NCBI GenBank assembly: GCA_905183005.1
Contig: CAJJDO010000004.1
Coordinates: forward strand, 724,870 to 788,869
DNA length: 64,000 nucleotides
DNA from: Paramecium pentaurelia
Taxonomy: Eukaryota > Ciliophora > Oligohymenophorea > Peniculida > Parameciidae
Direction of reading: 5' to 3'
The position numbers and the translations under genes were made by a program. The notes below the pieces were generated by a model. It was not told the origin of the DNA. It was given only the letters and a program-made list of their open reading frames with translations, and did no database searches. Of this stretch, positions 60,305 to 64,000 are shown one piece after another. The number at the start of each line of letters is the position of its first letter. The first letter of the stretch is position 1.

Positions 60305-61352
60305 GAAGTTAAAATTTCTAAATATTTTAATTTATACTATACTTATTCTTTACAATATGGTTAAATTGTGATTACTTTATTATTCCATAAAGCAGAGTCA
60401 ATAACTATAATGTTAAACTGATATCTTTAATATTACATTCCAATTATAATCTAATGATGACTAATTTATTATTAATATAACATTATCAGATCCACAAGAT
60501 ATCCCTTTATTCTCTTCCTCATTCAAGCTTAATCTTATAACACTCTATTTATGATATGTAATTGTTTATGAACATCGCAACTCATTCTTCTTTATCCAAA
60601 ATATAATTTTCTTGTCACGACTCCCTCATATAATAAGATCTTCATTCTTATTCAATAATATACAATAAATTCAATTAGAATCTCCATTCAACTTCTATGA
60701 ATTAATATCATCAATTATTATGATTCATAGTCCATATATAATCAATAAATCATGACTTGCAGATATAAATTGAGTAGATTTCTTCAACATTATTTTTATG
60801 CCCACTAAGAATTTGAGTTTATCTCAGTTGTACTTATTTAAATTCAAATACTTTAATATTTTTATCACAAGTAGCTAATACAATAGATTTATCTTTATTA
60901 AAAGTTATTTTCTCCAACATTAATTTTATTGAATAGAATGATTGTAGATTAATTTAAAAATGAATAGTCTTAGATTATATTATTTAATATCTTAAAGTTT
61001 ATCTTCTTAATTGACTTCTTTAGTATTTTATTATTTTAGTTTAATTTATTTGAATTAACTCTATATAAATTCTTAATGAATAATTAGATTGAAGATAGGT
61101 TTAACTTCTTTTATTGCTTCTTAAATGGTTATATGAAATTGAATGTTAATTTCCGGAAATGTTGGAACACATTTTTTAGGATATATGGATAAAGAGCAAA
61201 AGGAATTTTATCAAGATAATCATCAATTCTACTAAATGAAGACTAATTAGTAAATTAAAATTTAATATCTTACATCTTATAGCTTAATACATCTCTTCAA
61301 GACATTCTTTTACTTTATTCTCTAATGTTACACAAATCAATTCACTATTCAT
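60305..61352 (-). pseudogene. WD40-repeat protein pseudogene
   Basis: Belongs by its text to the large Paramecium WD40 family. The N-terminus (MNSELICVTLENKVKECLEE) is open and leads to KITFNKDKSIVLATCDKNIK and LSGHKNNVE. Beyond about 60775 similarity continues only by changing frame and passing TGAs: TQFISASHDLLIIYGL then TGA; NKNEDLII then TGA where Ser is expected before GSRDKKIIFWIKKNE; CSQTITYHKQSVIRLSLNEE; ISCGSDNVILI. At least two nonsense codons and one frameshift are present. The relic ends around the junction at 60304. Confidence 0.8.
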
Positions 61353-61596
61353 TTTTATAATTATTAAAATATTAAAATATAGTTTTCCTATTTCTATTAA
61401 AAATTAATTGATATTAGGTAGTTAAATATTATTAATATTAAGTATTGAAATTTGCATACTTAATTAAAAAATACATATTTTCTAAAAAATTATAAGCCTA
61501 TTATAAATTCTATTGTCATGGTAATCTCTCCAGTCTTTAGGTTATAATTAGGGCAGATAAAAGTGTAAAGTTAGCAATTTTTAAGAACTAAATGAT

Positions 61597-62468
61597 ATGA
61601 CGCAAGAAGTGTTAAGAAAGAGAGTATGGATTGTACAATTAATTCTTAAAGAGATATTATAGTTTTATATTATTAAATAGAGAAGACTAAAATAAATTGA
61701 TAATCATTTAACAGAATTAGATAGAGGGATCATTTTTATAACTTAATAATTCGCGATTTTTAAATCAATATATTTCATTTATGGGAATGCACAAGTCCAG
61801 AATATAAAGATAATTATGGAAATTCTTGAAGAAAATTATGAACCATAAAAGAATTTAGGTTAAATTACAACATTTTTATCAAAAGAATAGATTGAAGAAT
61901 TAATATCTAATAAAAATGTTGAAATTAATACCTGTAAAAATCAATTAATGATAGAAATGAATAAGAATTTTATACAAATTNNNNNNNNNNNNNNNNNNNN
62001 NNNNNNNNNNNNNNNNNNNNNNNNNNNNNNNNNNNNNNNNNNNNNNNNNNNNNNNNNNNNNNNNNNNNNNNNNNNNNNNNNNNNNNNNNNNNNNNNNNNN
62101 NNNNNNNNNNNNNNNNNNNNNNNNNNNNNNNNNNNNNNNNNNNNNNNNNNNNNNNNNNNNNNNNNNNNNNNNNNNNNNNNNNNNNNNNNNNNNNNNNNNN
62201 NNNNNNNNNNNNNNNNNNNNNNNNNNNNNNNNNNNNNNNNNNNNNNNNNNNNNNNNNNNNNNNNNNNNNNNNNNNNNNNNNNNNNNNNNNNNNNNNNNNN
62301 NNNNNNNNNNNNNNNNNNNNNNNNNNNNNNNNNNNNNNNNNNNNNNNNNNNNNNNNNNNNNNNNNNNNNNNNNNNNNNNNNNNNNNTATTAATAATTAAT
62401 TAACTCAAAATAATATTGAAGTAGAGATTTTTAAAGAAGTCATTACAGAGATAAGTAAGGCGAATTGA
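61597..62468 (+). CDS. Partial hypothetical gene interrupted by assembly gap
   Basis: A frame opening MTQEVLRKRVWIVQLILKEI runs to the gap at 61981. It contains a helical region (IKIIMEILEENYEPQKNLGQ). After the gap the sequence reads INNQLTQNNIEVEIFKEVIT and stops at TGA 62466-62468, plausibly the same protein. The true missing length is unknown, so the frame across the gap cannot be checked. Family not recognised. Confidence 0.5.
61981..62386. other. Assembly gap (406 N)
   Basis: A run of N bases, within a probable coding region. Confidence 1.
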
Positions 62469-64000
62469 TTCCAATTAATTAATTGTTCACAATATCCAAA
62501 TGAGTATTATTATTAATATAATATTGTATAACAACTAATTTAATTCCTAAATCCTTCATAAGAGGAGCTTTGATTATCCTTTATTTTCTTTCAAAATAAT
62601 TTATCCTCCCAAACATATCCTTTTGATATTTTAAACCTACGAGATACTATTCATTTGTTCCTTATTTTTCATAACTTTTCATTTTCTGTGTAAAACTCTG
62701 TTATTACAATTAAACAAGATTTTATTCTGTGTTAAATGTAGTACTACAATATTATAAATTAATTTAGCAGAGAATTATTATTAGTTGCTGGATAAAACCA
62801 AATAAAGAAGTGACAAACAGTTTACTTGAAACTTAAGAGGACTTATGATCAGTGAATAATTGGTACTTCAGATTAAACTTTATTACAATTTGGACCAGTT
62901 TTGTTAGTTCAAGGACTTCTAATGCCCTAATCTATCAAAGTTGGTTGTGAATCTAGTTGAAGATACTCATAGCTATTGCCTAGAAATTTTTAAATGATGT
63001 AAAAGTAATTTATTATTTTAAGCCTACTCTTTAATAGATTTTAATCTTCAGCTCTTAAGGCAAATTTTATGAATTTCAAGTGGCTTAAGGTCCTTGCTTA
63101 AAAATTATGTTCTGAATATCTCATCTAAGTTTATGATCCTCAAACCAATCTCACTTATAATTCTTTTCTTCTCACATAAAGAAAAAAGTAAAATTTAAAT
63201 GAAATGGAGATATAAATTAATTAAATTTATCAGGTTCCATCAAATTATTACTTGTCTTATCTATTTTTTTGATCTCAAATTTGGAACACTAAAAATTACT
63301 CTTAAGAATTCTAATAAATTAAGCAAATTGATTCCTATCAAAGGATTTTTTTTCTAAATATCCAGATTTCCTGACAATATTAGATGCTTTTTATAATAAT
63401 AAGGGATTATCAAAAATCTAAATTTCTATTTATAATTGAATTTATAAAGTAAAATGGAGCTAGATTATAAATTTGATAAGTTTTGTATTACAAGTGTGTA
63501 TATTTAGTTTCATCATTCATATGCACAAAGCTTCTTCTTAAATTTACAGAAATTATGAATTCATTCACTATACTAACTTAACCTACAATATTAATTATAT
63601 TCTTTTACTTTTTCAATTAAAATATACTTTAAGAAAGCTCTTTGATTTATTTCAATATTAACAGCTTACATTTGATTCCAAATTTCATTTCATAGATTTT
63701 ATGGAAAAACCTAAATAAAACTGTGATTTGACAATTAAATTTTTGTACAAGTAACAGTTTTAATGTAGAAATATTAAAATATTACCGATCATATTAATTG
63801 TTAGATGCATTTTATTAGAATTAATATATATTTCAATTATATTAATTTAATTAATTTAATAGTTGAATTAAATATTAGCCAAATCATAGGTTATCTATGA
63901 AAAATTAATGATAAAAAAAGGAAGTAAATTCCACTTATTAAATGTTGATAATTTCATACTTTAAATGCAATAGAGGGATGATGCATATATATAAATATAT
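62469..64000. other. Gene-poor, degenerate region
   Basis: No intact gene seen on either strand. On the minus strand, short protein-like pieces occur in different frames (NQFAQFIRILKSNFQCSKFE; YEYLQLDSQPTLIDQGIRSP followed by TGA), suggesting decayed coding sequence. No family recognised and no telomeric repeat in the window. Confidence 0.45.

Noticed and set aside
1..64000. CRISPR arrays, tRNA genes, rRNA, bacterial-type promoters and terminators
   Set aside because: None seen on reading both strands; expectations are eukaryotic.

Overview
The window is ciliate macronuclear DNA, most likely Paramecium (aurelia group). Conserved proteins read through only if TAA and TAG encode Gln and TGA is the sole stop (Piwi, NOP56, ASF1, LSM2, THG1, copine, a K+ channel, a Rab GTPase). 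Genes are cut by 18-31 nt GT..AG introns, base composition is strongly AT-rich, and genes are packed head to tail on both strands. Most gene models below were checked by confirming that exon length after intron removal is a multiple of three. There are no operons, CRISPR arrays, insertion sequences or tRNAs that I can see.

Layout. 0-6.4 kb (+): a pseudokinase, a frame-broken coiled-coil gene, two low-complexity proteins and an ankyrin-repeat protein. 6.5-14.2 kb (-): a small unknown, a full-length Piwi/Argonaute with its DDH catalytic triad, a probable mitochondrial membrane protein, a helical-repeat tail-anchored protein and two coiled-coil proteins. 14.8-27.3 kb: a run rich in cytoskeletal or ciliary-looking genes (pseudokinase-MORN fusion, CFAP97-like, a 1089-aa Gln-rich coiled coil, CFAP96, further coiled coils), plus LSM2 and a single C2H2 finger protein. 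27.5-31.2 kb: NOP56, a Rab11-like GTPase and the histone chaperone ASF1. 31.3-39.8 kb: a frame-ambiguous gene, an FCP1-type phosphatase, an AHSA1-like protein, an acylated AGC kinase, an unknown protein and an IQ/MORN protein. 40-45.2 kb: a 1705-aa multipass membrane protein of no family I recognise. 45.8-57.4 kb: a second FCP1-type phosphatase, THG1, a CNBD K+ channel, an RPA1-like relic, an oxoglutarate-type mitochondrial carrier, a copine and a helical-repeat protein. 57.4-64 kb is gene-poor and decayed, with a WD40 pseudogene and one gene interrupted by a 406-N gap.

Assembly. Two single-N joins (33730 and 59139) are unmerged contig overlaps: 1055 bp (32675-33729 = 33731-34785) and 1165 bp (57905-59069 = 59140-60304). 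They are not biological duplications. At the second join one contig departs from the other exactly after a TA and enters sequence starting TACATTAG, a 7/8 match to the Paramecium IES end consensus TAYAGYNR. This looks like a partly retained internal eliminated sequence.

I found no convincing new multi-gene system. The most notable items are the candidate retained IES, the Piwi gene, two divergent pseudokinases (one fused to MORN repeats), two putatively acylated signalling proteins, the giant orphan membrane protein, and several decayed genes.
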